This document shows, in pieces, positions 1-8,461 of a stretch of 64,000 nucleotides of DNA (its first letter is position 1; the number at the start of each line of letters is the position of its first letter). The translations under genes were made by a program, and so were the position numbers. Origin of the DNA: Ectothiorhodosinus mongolicus (GTDB lineage Bacteria > Pseudomonadota > Gammaproteobacteria > Ectothiorhodospirales > Ectothiorhodospiraceae); assembly GCF_022406875.1 (NCBI RefSeq), contig NZ_CP023018.1:1880477-1944476 (forward strand), read 5' to 3'. The notes below the pieces were generated by a model. It was not told the DNA's origin. It saw nothing but the letters and a program-made list of their open reading frames with translations, and did not search any database.

Positions 1-1064
1 CCGAGCAGGGTCAACAGCCCGTACAGCGCAAAATGCATCGCTAAGTAATCGCTCAAAAGCAGAGGCAGCAAACCCAGCGGCACCGGCAGCAACAAAATCG
101 GTGTGGCGATGGCCGGCACCAACACCACCGGCCAGATCTCGCGCCACGGCAAGCTTGCCCCCAAGGGCCGATTGGTCACCGCCGGCAAGAACCCCGATAG
201 GGCCGCAGCCAGCACAATAATGCTGCCAAACAGCAGCCCCAACCAAAGCCCGCGGGAAGCCAAAGCGGGATCATCCGCGACCGATACGCCCGCCGAGCGC
301 GACACCCACTCCAGAGTCGCCAATAGCGTCTGGCTGCGGTATATGACGCTGATATGCTCAGCGCCATCGATCAGCTGAATCTCGCGCGCATCGCCTTGCA
401 CGATGTCGCCAACACTCAAACCCGGCAGGACTTGAGATGAATCCACATCCGGAAAAGCGGGCGCTGTTGCTTGCCACAGCACCGGCGGCTCATAAGCGCC
501 AAATAGGAACAAGAGATTGCCGAGCTCCGCCATCTCGGTGTCCTCAGCGATATAAGGCGAGATCAGCACATGGGCATGCACCCGGCCGGGGTTTGCCGCG
601 GCATACTGCAACAGAATATCGCCGGCCATTGAATGGCCCAAAAGGGCTAAGCTGCTGCTGCCGCGAGGATGGTTATCGATAAATGTCATTGCATCAGCCA
701 CATTCGACAACAGGCGTAAGCGCCGTCCCTGCGGATCCAGTAGCGTGGGGATAAACGGCTGGGTATTAGCGCCATGCCCCGCAAAATCCAAGGTCACCGC
801 CAAAAAGCCTTGATTGGCCAAAGTGATGGCCAATGGCTGCATCATCTGTCGTGACCCGGCAAATCCATGTGCCAAGATCGCCACCGGCAGGGGCTCTGTG
901 CCCGGTGGTTCGTAAGCCGTGATCGGCGTGGCCCCGGCAAAGCCCTGAGTCACCTTGAGATCAGCCGACTGCGTATTAAGCTGCAGCACTGCATAAAAAA
1001 CGCCTGCGATCGCCACTAGGGCAATCAGCAGGCGTGTCAGTGTCGAGGGCCGGGCGCGCATCAT
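1..1064 (-). CDS. Membrane-anchored alpha/beta hydrolase (3' end outside window)
   Basis: The gene reads leftward off the window edge; about 354 codons are visible. An N-terminal membrane segment (residues ~10-28) precedes an alpha/beta-hydrolase fold with an oxyanion HGF motif (~66-68), nucleophile elbow GHSMAG (Ser145) and a candidate catalytic His237 (GAEH). From about residue 268 hydrophobic segments follow, so the protein is a hydrolase joined to a C-terminal membrane domain. The start is the first of two adjacent ATGs. Substrate unknown. The fold assignment rests on the motifs; the membrane domain is read from hydrophobicity only. Confidence 0.75.
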   Translation of the reverse strand, partial: MMRARPSTLTRLLIALVAIAGVFYAVLQLNTQSADLKVTQGFAGATPITAYEPPGTEPLPVAILAHGFAGSRQMMQPLAITLANQGFLAVTLDFAGHGANTQPFIPTLLDPQGRRLRLLSNVADAMTFIDNHPRGSSSLALLGHSMAGDILLQYAAANPGRVHAHVLISPYIAEDTEMAELGNLLFLFGAYEPPVLWQATAPAFPDVDSSQVLPGLSVGDIVQGDAREIQLIDGAEHISVIYRSQTLLATLEWVSRSAGVSVADDPALASRGLWLGLLFGSIIVLAAALSGFLPAVTNRPLGASLPWREIWPVVLVPAIATPILLLPVPLGLLPLLLSDYLAMHFALYGLLTLL

Positions 1065-1103
1065 TCCCCCACCTTAAGCCCTGACTGTGATGGTTTGAAG
1101 ACC

Positions 1104-1496
1104 TTAGGGCTTATCCGCGGGTTTTTTCTCGGCAGGAGCCGTTGGTTTCGAGTCGCTCGCTTTGGTGGTGCTGGTTGTTCCGGCACTTGGCGCTGCCGCT
1201 GGAGCGGGGTTAATGGTTTCTTTGGGCGCGCTGGGCGGGGGAGAAGAAGGCGTGACAACCTCAACCGAGCCTTCACCGCGCAACAGCGGCCATAAAGTAT
1301 TGGTGGTGAAATCAATGACCGGGCGGGCCATATCTTCCATTTTCTCCTGACTCTCACGGGTCATAAACCGCAGAGCAATGACGCCCGCCAAAATCAGCAG
1401 CATGACGCCACCAATCACCGTCAGTATGGGTGTGAAAAAGATAATGACGACCAAGGCCGCCACAACAATGGCAATAACTGGGATATTGAATTGCAT
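1104..1496 (-). CDS. Small membrane protein with Pro/Ala-rich tail
   Basis: 130 residues. Two closely spaced hydrophobic stretches (residues ~6-45) at the N-terminus suggest a membrane hairpin. A short charged segment follows, and then a low-complexity tail rich in Pro, Ala, Thr and Lys. The ATG is preceded by a strong GAGGGGG ribosome-binding sequence about six bases upstream, which supports it as a real gene. I do not recognise a family. It lies between the hydrolase at the left edge and another unrecognised gene, all on the same strand. Confidence 0.6.
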   Translation of the reverse strand: MQFNIPVIAIVVAALVVIIFFTPILTVIGGVMLLILAGVIALRFMTRESQEKMEDMARPVIDFTTNTLWPLLRGEGSVEVVTPSSPPPSAPKETINPAPAAAPSAGTTSTTKASDSKPTAPAEKKPADKP

Positions 1497-1625
1497 GTGA
1501 TCCCCCTCGAAAGTTTGGATAGACCTAACGCCTGAACTTTTTGGCTGAAAAAAGTGTTACGACCCCATTCTGCTATAAAGTCAAGCCAAAAAGTACCCTT
1601 AAGATCAATAAGGTTTTATTTTGTT

Positions 1626-2243
1626 CTAGTGGGTTGTGGCCGAACTGGTGGCTGTCATGGGCTCCTGCCGCTCATCCACCCAGGGTAAATCCATAGGCAG
1701 ATTCCATTCCGCTGCAATCGTTTGCTGCAAAATCAACTGCAGCAGCTGATGCACGTTCTCGAGTTGCAGCGGCATAGCCAAAATCGGTATATGCTGGCAG
1801 GGTTGAGTCATGGCCTCGGGCAGTAATAAGCCCTGAAATGCCATGATGAGATTGTCTTCACGCTGTTCCAAAGTCAGTCCAGTAGCCAAGTACATGGTCA
1901 CAGGCGTGTCAGGCGGGGGCAGAGGGTTGGGCGGTTGAGCTTGAGCATCGTCGTCCTCATTGGCGGCTTGCTGTTGCGCTTGATCCGCTTGTTGTTTGGC
2001 GTTGAGCGCATTTTGGTGCGAGATGCGCATCGCTTCCTGCCAGTAATCTTGTGGGGTTTGCTGTAAGCCCATGAGCTTGGGCAGCTGATCCGTAATCTGC
2101 TTCAGCATGATCAGCACCATGCGCCGCGTCAGCAAAACCCGCACTGGCCCATGCTCGCCGCGCTCGGCTGTGAGCACGAGACGATCCTCCAGCGGACCAA
2201 AGCTTAAGTTAATGGTATTGCTGATCGGGTAGGTCTGATTCAT
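1626..2243 (-). CDS. Uncharacterised cytoplasmic protein, 205 aa
   Basis: No family recognised and no signal peptide. The N-terminal ~60 residues look like a compact beta/helix domain. They are followed by a helical stretch rich in Gln and Ala (about residues 75-95), an acidic/proline linker, and a C-terminal part again rich in Leu and Gln. I chose the ATG at 2243; the frame is open further upstream, but the extension would run through the terminator hairpin at 2270-2300 and into the neighbouring hydrolase gene. The terminator separates it from that upstream gene. Confidence 0.6.
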   Translation of the reverse strand: MNQTYPISNTINLSFGPLEDRLVLTAERGEHGPVRVLLTRRMVLIMLKQITDQLPKLMGLQQTPQDYWQEAMRISHQNALNAKQQADQAQQQAANEDDDAQAQPPNPLPPPDTPVTMYLATGLTLEQREDNLIMAFQGLLLPEAMTQPCQHIPILAMPLQLENVHQLLQLILQQTIAAEWNLPMDLPWVDERQEPMTATSSATTH

Positions 2244-2259
2244 GAACTCAAAGCGCGGC

Positions 2260-2300
2260 CAAAAGAAAGCCCCGAGATTAGCACACCGCCAATCTCGGGG
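2260..2300 (-). terminator. Rho-independent terminator of the hydrolase/receptor unit
   Basis: A perfect 10-bp inverted repeat (CCCCGAGATT / AATCTCGGGG, 2270-2279 and 2291-2300) has an 11-base loop. On the minus strand it is followed by a T-rich tract (GCTTTCTTTT). It sits 30 bases after the hydrolase stop codon, as expected for a terminator ending that transcript. Confidence 0.85.
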
Positions 2301-2329
2301 CAGATACCAAAGCCTCGGTAGCAAACGCG

Positions 2330-3373
2330 CTATGGTTCCGGCGAGAGTAGCGTGTCGCGATAAAATTGCACTAAGTCGGCCAATGCGGCATCCCGTGCGG
2401 GTTCGTGATAGCCCAGGTGTACCCCACGGGTTCCACATTCCTGAAATACCGTGATGATGTACTCACCCCAGGAGGGGAAGTCGGCGTCCGAGAGGCGCTC
2501 GATAAAGCTGAAACCGCCGTCCTCGCGCACTGTAGCCACCGGACATTCACGAAACACGGCATGCTCGCGATAGGCCAATTCAAAGTCATAATTAAAGGAA
2601 TGATGTGCTCCTTCGTATTCAATGAAGCGCACCGGGTAACCGAGCTCCTGCATAGACGCCGTGTAGTCATGACAAAAATGCGCTGGGGTATAGTCATCCA
2701 GCTCCGCCAACATCAGCAGCATCGGCGCTCCGGTCAACTCGACCCGCTCCCAGCGGCGCTGACAGTCAGGATAGATAGGGGCATGGGCGGCAAAACGCTG
2801 CTCGCCGAGCAAAGCCTGGGCCAGCTGCGCATGTGCCAGCTCAATGGATACAAAGCCGCCAAAACTGTAACCGCTGATGCCGATACGCGTGGCATCGATG
2901 CGTGGATCGGCGGCCAAAGCCAAGAAAGCTTGAGCCCCATCGATGACTCTTGATGCAGGACTCAGCTCGGTCTGCTGCTGCACTGAAGAGACAATGCCGC
3001 GAGACGTGTAACCATCAGGAATAAAAACCGCAATACCGTGTTCATTCAGCCCAGCTACCACGTCTAGGTCCCAGCGTTCCCGGCTGCTACGAAATGGATG
3101 GCCACTGCCGTGCTGCAAAATCACTGCCGGCACTTTACCCACCGCACCTTCAGGCATGAACAGCAGACCCCGAATTTCATCAGGGTTCTCGCGGTGGTTG
3201 CCGTGGAAAATATCCCGATAGCTATCCGCGGTATAAGACGGAAACTCAATCCATTCACCACCGGCAGCGAGCCAAGCCTCCTCTCCCTGTGCCACTGAAA
3301 CCGTCAGCAGACACAGGGCGAGAAGGTAGGCTATTCCGGTGCGATGGATGGTACGTTTATCAAAAAAGTCCAT
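2330..3373 (-). CDS. Secreted alpha/beta hydrolase (dienelactone-hydrolase-like)
   Basis: 347 residues with an N-terminal signal peptide (basic start, hydrophobic core ~13-27, cleavage probably near AQG). The fold is that of the dienelactone hydrolase/prolyl-oligopeptidase-like group: oxyanion HGSGH (~89-93), nucleophile GYSFGG (Ser170), acid near Asp226/227 (LDDYTP) and His257/258 (GAHHSF). It begins 17 bp after the TonB-dependent receptor stop and ends at a clear terminator, so the two probably share a transcript. A periplasmic esterase acting on the ligand imported by the receptor is plausible, but that is inference from position only. Confidence 0.8.
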   Translation of the reverse strand: MDFFDKRTIHRTGIAYLLALCLLTVSVAQGEEAWLAAGGEWIEFPSYTADSYRDIFHGNHRENPDEIRGLLFMPEGAVGKVPAVILQHGSGHPFRSSRERWDLDVVAGLNEHGIAVFIPDGYTSRGIVSSVQQQTELSPASRVIDGAQAFLALAADPRIDATRIGISGYSFGGFVSIELAHAQLAQALLGEQRFAAHAPIYPDCQRRWERVELTGAPMLLMLAELDDYTPAHFCHDYTASMQELGYPVRFIEYEGAHHSFNYDFELAYREHAVFRECPVATVREDGGFSFIERLSDADFPSWGEYIITVFQECGTRGVHLGYHEPARDAALADLVQFYRDTLLSPEP

Positions 3374-3390
3374 CCCTTAAACCCCGCTCG

Positions 3391-5544
3391 TTAGAACCTC
3401 GCGTACCAAGCAAGACCAATAGATCGACCTGGTCGCTTGAGATCCTGAACCCCGTCACCGCGTACGCGATTACTGCCCACAAGCCTTTCCTCAGTCATTT
3501 CGTTAACATGTTCCCGATAATCTTTATCGAAAATATTGGTCAATGAGAACTGTAATTCGCTGGAGTTAAAGCCCATTGCGGGACCAAAACGATAGCCAAC
3601 AAACGCATCAGCTGTGGCGAAGCCAGGGGTAGTGCGTTCAGTAGGATTGAAGGAGGGAGCTACACGATCTTGTTTTGCAACCGCTCGTATTTGTGCACGC
3701 CAGTTCCAACCTCGACTGGGCTGCTGAGCTATGCCTAAGGAAACTTCTGGCGGCGGCATTTGGGTAAGTGGCTCATTATAGCGCCCGTCTTGATTGTCTC
3801 CGCGTAGCCAAGTGCCTGTTGAGTAAATACTCATATCACGGTCTAAACTGTGGTTTACGGTATACTCAAAGCCTCGAATCCTCGCCTTGTCAAGATTTAT
3901 ATTCCTGCGTGAGGGTGGATCCCCTGTTGGTCGCTCAACCCCTATATAGTCACGGATTTGGCTCTCATAGATGGCCACACTGTACGCAGTGCTGCCGACT
4001 TGTCCGCGTGCCCCAATTTCCAATGTTAGATTACGCTCTGGTTTCAGTTGTGGATCCCCGATCCATGAGAGTCCGTCACTCCCAGGAAAATTTAGGAATC
4101 GCTCTAAAAGTCCAGCCGCTCGATATCCCTGGCTGAGGTTGGCGTAAGGTTCAAATTCATTAGCAACTCTGATTAACCCGCCGAGGGACCATGAAAATAC
4201 ATTGTCCGTTCTTTTTAGAGGGGGAGCAATTCCGCTGGCAAAATCGGCATCACCAGTCACACGGTCGAGCCGGACCCCTAAGTCGAGAACATAGCTGTCG
4301 AAATCGAGTTCACCTTGGGCAAACAGGCCATAAGATTCTAGGGTGGCATTACCGGCTATATCGTTACAGGACCCTGGGTTATAATTTGAGTCCCAGAAAC
4401 ACGCTTCAGGGGTCGTTTTCAGTTGTTGATAGTCAATGCCAGTGACCAAATAGGAATTGTCGGTTGGAGCAAACTCGATGTGTGCACTCGCTCCATAATT
4501 GTCGAATACGTTATCTGACGTAAAATAGTCACGGCGAAATTGATCGCTAAAATCGTAGTTGCCGCGCTTTAGCTGTTGGAAATATCCGCTTAGTCGCAGT
4601 CGCGGAGCCCAATCATGCTCCAGATCTCTAAAATACCGACCTTCATATAGGGTGCGGGTTTGATAGGGGCCATAGTGAGTCGTTATGCCGTCTGGGCGAC
4701 TAAAGCCTTTCAGGCTATCGATACCAGTCGTCTCTGCAGCAAGGTCCACGTTGTTTTCTGGATTTCTCGTATTCGTCCGACTTGCTAGAAACCACACATC
4801 CCGGCGCTCGTCATATTGAGCACGGAATTCGACTTGCTGCCGCTCATCCAGCTTTCTCTTGTAACCCAGATGAAAAGCATTTTGAGCTGTACCGCTATCA
4901 CGCAGACGCTCTCCATCTCCAGCTCGGTAATCACCCGTATTCATATAGGAGGCGGAAATGTCTATGACATTCCGATCATCCGAGAAACTAGTACCCAACG
5001 CGCCTCGGTAACCCTGGTCAGCTGAATTCACTCCTAAGCGCGTCCAACCACTCACAGTGGGTTCATCCGTAAACCGCCCTGATTTGGTGATGATATTAAT
5101 CACACCGCCAGAGGCGCCAGAGCCATACAGAACCGAGCTCGGCCCACGAATGATCTCAATTCGCTCAATCAAATCCACACTCACATACGCAGCCATGCTT
5201 CCTCTCGCACCAGGCTGAAAAAGATTCACGCGAGCACCATCAATGAGCACAACTACCTGATCTCTTTTAAGGCCGCGGATGATGGGATCTAGGCCTACCG
5301 AACCATCGGTGGCTACGGAAAGTCCGGGCTGACCGATGAACAGATCACCCAAGGTTCTGGCTTCGGTGAAAGCGATTTCTTCGGCGGTGATGATGTTGAC
5401 TGAGCGCGGGGTGTCGGCGACTAGGGCTTCAAAGCCTTTGGCGGTGACGGTGACCGGATCAGTGACTGCGGGGGATTGCGCGACTGCCGTTGCGGGTAGG
5501 GCGGCTGAGACTGCGAGCGCGAGCAGCGCTTTCTTGAACTGCAT
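3391..5544 (-). CDS. TonB-dependent outer-membrane receptor (heme/metal-receptor-like)
   Basis: 717 residues: signal peptide (~1-22, ending AVAQ), plug domain (~35-145, with the LIDGARV and RGPSSVLYGSGASGG motifs) and a 22-strand type beta-barrel ending in a C-terminal Phe. An extracellular-type loop carries a cysteine pair (CFWDSNYNPGSC). The sequence GYRAAGLLERF resembles the FRAP region of hemoglobin/heme receptors, but this is not enough to fix the ligand. ATG 5544 has a GGAGG eight bases upstream; the ATG at 5559 lies before that site and is less likely. Probably co-transcribed with the downstream secreted hydrolase. Confidence 0.9.
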   Translation of the reverse strand: MQFKKALLALAVSAALPATAVAQSPAVTDPVTVTAKGFEALVADTPRSVNIITAEEIAFTEARTLGDLFIGQPGLSVATDGSVGLDPIIRGLKRDQVVVLIDGARVNLFQPGARGSMAAYVSVDLIERIEIIRGPSSVLYGSGASGGVINIITKSGRFTDEPTVSGWTRLGVNSADQGYRGALGTSFSDDRNVIDISASYMNTGDYRAGDGERLRDSGTAQNAFHLGYKRKLDERQQVEFRAQYDERRDVWFLASRTNTRNPENNVDLAAETTGIDSLKGFSRPDGITTHYGPYQTRTLYEGRYFRDLEHDWAPRLRLSGYFQQLKRGNYDFSDQFRRDYFTSDNVFDNYGASAHIEFAPTDNSYLVTGIDYQQLKTTPEACFWDSNYNPGSCNDIAGNATLESYGLFAQGELDFDSYVLDLGVRLDRVTGDADFASGIAPPLKRTDNVFSWSLGGLIRVANEFEPYANLSQGYRAAGLLERFLNFPGSDGLSWIGDPQLKPERNLTLEIGARGQVGSTAYSVAIYESQIRDYIGVERPTGDPPSRRNINLDKARIRGFEYTVNHSLDRDMSIYSTGTWLRGDNQDGRYNEPLTQMPPPEVSLGIAQQPSRGWNWRAQIRAVAKQDRVAPSFNPTERTTPGFATADAFVGYRFGPAMGFNSSELQFSLTNIFDKDYREHVNEMTEERLVGSNRVRGDGVQDLKRPGRSIGLAWYARF

Positions 5545-5693
5545 GGTGATTGCCTCCATTCAATTTGGACTCACCCGTTTATCGGAATGTTGTTATCGAG
5601 TCTTCAGCCCATCAATCCATGTTTTTTCAGGGCAGGGTGCATCATAAAAGAAGCGGTACGACTACGTAAAGGGGTACGAATATTGTGCAGGTG

Positions 5694-5723
5694 ATTGGAA
5701 AATGGTCATGACCATTTTCCAAT
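5694..5723. promoter_or_regulatory. Perfect 30-bp palindrome in the receptor/XRE intergenic region
   Basis: Positions 5694-5723 are fully self-complementary: arm ATTGGAAAATGGTCA, centre TCATGA. It lies about 150 bp upstream of the receptor start and 156 bp upstream of the divergent XRE gene. There is no flanking T-run, so a protein operator is more likely than a terminator. Which gene it serves is unknown. Confidence 0.55.
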
Positions 5724-5784
5724 GTGCGAAAAAATAGTCGGATATTTGCCGTTTTATCCACTGCTGAAATTATCAGATCATTAG

Positions 5785-5824
5785 AATTATGGCCTTGACT
5801 CCATATGGTCTTAAAGCCATAATT
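5785..5824. promoter_or_regulatory. 40-bp dyad, likely operator of the XRE gene
   Basis: Outer arms AATTATGGC (5785-5793) and GCCATAATT (5816-5824) share their symmetry centre with an inner palindrome CCATATGG (5801-5808). The element ends 54 bp before the ATG of the XRE-type gene, the usual place for an autoregulatory operator. Nested symmetry suggests cooperative binding of a dimer pair; this is inference. The rest of 5545-5878 holds no further gene that I can see. Confidence 0.5.
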
Positions 5825-5878
5825 GGGACGTGAGTTGGATAGTCATCCTACATGCCGATTTTGATGAGGATTCTAAGC

Positions 5879-6226
5879 ATGGCAAGAAATCTTGATGACT
5901 TGATGGCTTCATTACCGGATGAGAGACGCCGGCGGGTTGAGGTTCGAGCCTTAGAACTAGCAACACTCAGGGACCTCCGCGAGGCCACTCAACACACGCA
6001 AAAGCAAATGGCGGCCGTATTAGGGGTTGGTCAAGATTCAATCTCTCGTTTGGAAAAACGGAGTGATATGTTGCTGTCTACGTTGCGCCATTACGTTGAG
6101 AGCATGGGCGGAGAACTGAACTTAGTAGTGCAGTTTCCGGACCGCCCACCCGTGGTGATCGAACACTTAGGCGTGGAGACCTCTGTACGCCGAGTACCGA
6201 GGCGCTCGACGCCCGTATCTGTGTGA
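5879..6226 (+). CDS. Solitary XRE-family regulator (HigA-antitoxin-like)
   Basis: 115 residues. The helix-turn-helix is visible at about 40-75 (TQKQMAAVLGVGQDSISRLEKR), followed by a region typical of HigA-type antitoxins (LRHYVESMGGELNLVVQFP) and a basic tail. ATG 5879 has a GAGGA at proper distance; upstream in-frame ATGs (5852, 5864) lack one. No RelE/HigB toxin is found on either side: upstream is non-coding and downstream is a gap ending in a terminator. It is therefore a solitary antitoxin-like regulator, possibly controlling itself through the dyad upstream. Confidence 0.75.
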   Translation: MARNLDDLMASLPDERRRRVEVRALELATLRDLREATQHTQKQMAAVLGVGQDSISRLEKRSDMLLSTLRHYVESMGGELNLVVQFPDRPPVVIEHLGVETSVRRVPRRSTPVSV

Positions 6227-6421
6227 GGGGATCTGCGGGGTCGTACCCCATTTGTGCACCGCGGTGGTGCGGGGTGCTCTGAAAGTGCGCAGGCGAACGA
6301 AAGCATACGGCGGGAAAGGCGCATTGCTGCGTTGCAGAAAAGTTGGCACAGGGATTGCAACAGGATAAGCGTCTGGCACTGACATCCTCTGGTCTTGCCG
6401 GTCGTTGTTCACTCCTCCTGC

Positions 6422-7258
6422 TTAGCGGGGCCCCTTGGCCCCGCTTTTTTTTTGGATGATCGCCAGAGGCGTATCCTCATCCACCAATGGCTCACGGCGA
6501 ATCGCTGTTAAAAGCCCACTGATCGGTGCGCATACGTCCGTGCTCAAAGCCCCGCTGTGGCGGTTATAGATGTGGCCCACAAGATCTCCGGCCTGTAGCC
6601 AGCGCCCCGGCTCATGCCGCGACACAAACATGCCATTGGCTTCACCCAAAAGCACAAACTCATCGCCGGCATTGAAATAGTGGAAGTCATCCTCCACCTC
6701 AGCCAGCGCGAGCTCAGCAACAATGCCGGTATGGATCAAGAAATTCACCAGGGAATGGAACAAACGCTCACACAAAGCCGGCTGCAACTCAGCGGTACGT
6801 CCTGCCTGTAGTAAGAAATACTCACCCGGCGCACCCAGCCAAGACGGCATGCCGGCGCTCTGTGAAGGGACATCGGCGCCATGCTCAATCACCGCCGGCA
6901 GGCCAAACAAACAAGCGGTCGCGCGCTCATCATCATTGGGCGCATGCAATGCAATCTGCGGTAAAGCATCCATGCCATGGCCGCCGGTGGTCAGCTCAAT
7001 GCGGTAATACGCGCTACGCGTCATCTGCGCGATCTCATTCAAGTTCTCCGGCGAAGGGCAGGGCGCGATCAACACCCGATGCTTAAGCTGCCCGCGTGGC
7101 GCCTCGCCGGACACCAACGCCTGGAGGAAAGAAGCCAGCCGCGCCAGCACAAACTGGGCATTGATATTGTCCTTCCAACGCGGATTCACCAGCGCCAATT
7201 GCGGCCGCCGCTGCGCCGGACCCAAATCATGCAAGGGGGGTGGTGCATCATTATCCAT
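6422..7258 (-). CDS. AstE/aspartoacylase-family protein lacking the usual zinc ligands
   Basis: 278 residues. The C-terminal half matches the C-terminal domain of the succinylglutamate desuccinylase/aspartoacylase family (GEFVLLGEA..., DLVGHIYN, VCAPISGLLTAIRREPLV). The N-terminal half keeps the outline of the M14-like catalytic domain, but the expected HxxE zinc motif reads VNPRWKDN and the expected DLH reads ELT (IELTTGGHG). If the alignment in my head is right, the protein cannot bind zinc in the usual way and may be a non-catalytic or altered enzyme. Divergent from nagZ. Confidence 0.6.
   Translation of the reverse strand: MDNDAPPPLHDLGPAQRRPQLALVNPRWKDNINAQFVLARLASFLQALVSGEAPRGQLKHRVLIAPCPSPENLNEIAQMTRSAYYRIELTTGGHGMDALPQIALHAPNDDERATACLFGLPAVIEHGADVPSQSAGMPSWLGAPGEYFLLQAGRTAELQPALCERLFHSLVNFLIHTGIVAELALAEVEDDFHYFNAGDEFVLLGEANGMFVSRHEPGRWLQAGDLVGHIYNRHSGALSTDVCAPISGLLTAIRREPLVDEDTPLAIIQKKSGAKGPR
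6424..6453 (+). terminator. Strong plus-strand terminator overlapping the end of the opposing gene
   Basis: AGCGGGGCC (6424-6432), loop CCTT, GGCCCCGCT (6437-6445), then nine T residues form an ideal rho-independent terminator for plus-strand transcripts. The stem lies within the last codons of the convergent gene ending at 6422. The gap 6227-6421 otherwise holds only one GGGGTCGTACCCC repeat (6237) and a CTCCTCC motif just before the stem. Confidence 0.85.
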
Positions 7259-7318
7259 CGTGCCTCGCCTCCTTTTGGCTACAATAGGCCGCGAAATCGT
7301 CGGCTTGGGAATATCGAC

Positions 7319-8359
7319 ATGGCTTTAGGCCCCATCATGTTGGACGTGCGCGGCACCGCGCTGACCGAACAGGACAAGCATTTACTATGCCACCCCATGA
7401 CCGGCGGCGTGATCCTGTTCACCCATAATTTTGACTCAATGCAGCAAATCACCGAGCTGGTGGCCGAGATCCACGCTTTGCGTGACCCGCACCTGCTGGT
7501 GACGGTGGATCACGAAGGTGGCCGCGTGCAGCGGTTTCGCGAGGGGTTTACCCGCCTGCCGGCTATGGCCTGCTTGGGCCAGCGCTTTGAAGACGATCCA
7601 CAAACCGCCCGCCAAGAAGCCCGTGAGTTGGGCTGGCTGATGGCCGCCGAACTGCGCGCCGTGGGCATTGATTTTAGTTTCGCACCGGTATTGGATTTGG
7701 CGCATGGGCTTAGCGGCGTGATCGGTAATCGCGCTTTACATGCTCGCCCTGAGGTAGTCACCACACTGGCGATCGCCTATATGCAGGGGATGCGCGATGC
7801 CGGCATGCAAGCCGTTGGTAAGCACTTCCCAGGCCACGGCGGCGTGCGCGAAGACTCCCACCTCGAATTGCCGACGGATCAGCGCCCCGCAGAGCGCCTC
7901 AAAGAAGACATCATCCCCTTTGCCCGTCTGATCCAAGAGGGACTGGCCGGCATCATGCCCGCCCACGTTATTTACGAAAAATCGGACCCACTGCCGGCTG
8001 GGTTCTCTCCGTATTGGCTAAAAACCGTGTTACGCCAACAACTGGGGTTTCAGGGCGTCATCTTCAGTGATGATTTAAGTATGGCCGCCACCGCCGCCTA
8101 CGGGGATTATGCCGAGCGCACAATTAAGGCCTTAGACGCCGGCTGCGACATGGTCTTGATCTGCAACCACCCTGAAGGCGCCGAACAAGCCTTAAGAGGC
8201 TTAAAAAAACCGCATGACCCGGTGTCCATGTCTCGCCTCGCGCGCATGCATGGACGACCCGCGCGGACCTGGTCTCGCCTTAAGCATGAACCGCGCTGGA
8301 AACAGGCCGTGCAGCTCGCCGCGCGGCTCAATGACGCCGAACCAGAGCTGCCCGTTTAA
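7319..8359 (+). CDS. nagZ: Beta-N-acetylhexosaminidase NagZ
   Basis: 346 residues, the usual length for cytoplasmic glycoside hydrolase family 3 NagZ, which removes GlcNAc from anhydromuropeptides during peptidoglycan recycling. Visible are the DHEGGRVQR sugar-binding motif (~64-72), KHFPGHG (168-174), the catalytic Asp179-Ser-His181 pair of the mobile loop and the nucleophile region FSDDLSM (~249-254). No signal peptide. The ATG follows GGGA at short distance; longer upstream reading is overlapped by the divergent gene and is rejected. A TACAAT at 7280-7285 could be a -10 element. Confidence 0.95.
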   Translation: MALGPIMLDVRGTALTEQDKHLLCHPMTGGVILFTHNFDSMQQITELVAEIHALRDPHLLVTVDHEGGRVQRFREGFTRLPAMACLGQRFEDDPQTARQEARELGWLMAAELRAVGIDFSFAPVLDLAHGLSGVIGNRALHARPEVVTTLAIAYMQGMRDAGMQAVGKHFPGHGGVREDSHLELPTDQRPAERLKEDIIPFARLIQEGLAGIMPAHVIYEKSDPLPAGFSPYWLKTVLRQQLGFQGVIFSDDLSMAATAAYGDYAERTIKALDAGCDMVLICNHPEGAEQALRGLKKPHDPVSMSRLARMHGRPARTWSRLKHEPRWKQAVQLAARLNDAEPELPV

Positions 8360-8400
8360 AGACACATGATTGTGATCACTGGATAAGCACGGTTTATACA

Positions 8401-8430
8401 TTGGCGCGGTGCATAGACCATGCCTATAAT
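8401..8430 (+). promoter_or_regulatory. Sigma-70 promoter for the DsrE-hpt-mtiP unit
   Basis: TTGGCG (8401-8406), an 18-base spacer and a perfect TATAAT (8425-8430) stand about 30 bp upstream of the start of the DsrE-like gene. That gives a short leader carrying the AAGGAG ribosome-binding site. Confidence 0.65.
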
Positions 8431-8461
8431 CGGCGGGGAATCACCCAAGGAGAAAATTAAA

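Noticed and set aside
6977..7318. Long upstream extension of nagZ
   Set aside because: It runs through the divergent aspartoacylase-like gene, and NagZ has a standard N-terminus at 7319.
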